Assembly: GCA_002449595.1 (NCBI GenBank)
Contig: DJXE01000091.1
Location: forward strand, 1 to 11,813
Direction: 5' to 3'
From: Lachnospiraceae bacterium UBA7012
Lineage (GTDB): Bacteria; Bacillota; Clostridia; Lachnospirales; Lachnospiraceae
DNA: 11,813 nucleotides
A model generated the notes under the pieces. It searched no databases. It saw only the letters and a program-made list of their open reading frames with translations, and was not told the origin of the DNA. A program made the position numbers and the translations under genes. Shown here piece by piece: positions 11,793 through 11,813 of the stretch (positions are counted from its first letter, which is position 1; each line of letters begins with the position of its first letter).

Positions 11793-11813
11793 CCGCCATG
11801 CGCACGGCATGTA

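Noticed and set aside
11793..11813. Possible hairpin at the right edge (ATGC/GCAT)
   Set aside because: It is only four base pairs and cut by the window end, too little to call a terminator.

Overview
The window looks like a chromosomal segment from a fairly GC-rich member of the Bacillota, most likely class Clostridia and perhaps a gut anaerobe. The signs are strong AGGAGG-type ribosome binding sites, T-tract hairpin terminators, an SSF symporter, a DUF937 protein and a barnase-type RNase. Genus and species cannot be read from the sequence. No rRNA, tRNA, CRISPR array or insertion sequence was seen.

Layout, left to right. Positions 1-561 hold the 3' part of argG (+), ending in a hairpin terminator. 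A YkgJ/UPF0153-type cysteine-cluster protein (874-1557, +) converges on mutY (1566-2645, -). Both of these genes have a -10-like hexamer exactly 6 nt before the ATG and no Shine-Dalgarno sequence, so they may be leaderless. A small cysteine-peptidase-fold protein (2690-3253, +) is followed by a CPBP-type membrane protease homologue (3409-4092, +), which has its own promoter and a six-codon leader ORF. A thrice-repeated hairpin region (about 4150-4340) separates it from a convergent SSF sodium:solute symporter (4324-5859, -).

The most interesting part is the minus-strand operon 9185 to 6121: a MarR-family regulator, cytidylate kinase (cmk), a barnase-family ribonuclease made as a lipoprotein, and a protein in which a barstar (barnase inhibitor) domain is fused through an acidic linker to a VanH-like D-lactate/2-hydroxyacid dehydrogenase. 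RNase and inhibitor are adjacent and in the expected toxin-then-antidote order, and both keep key residues of the classic Bacillus amyloliquefaciens pair. The inhibitor's attachment to a metabolic enzyme is unexpected. The operon ends at a terminator whose hairpin loop carries the -35 box of the symporter promoter.

Upstream on the same strand is a short GH29 alpha-L-fucosidase (9350-10366, -), divergent from a DUF937 protein (10469-11143, +). The right end is a rearrangement scar: the first ~28 codons of a glycerate kinase (minus strand), still followed by a terminator hairpin, abut the C-terminal third of a DASS/SLC13-type anion transporter (plus strand). Both are gene remnants.
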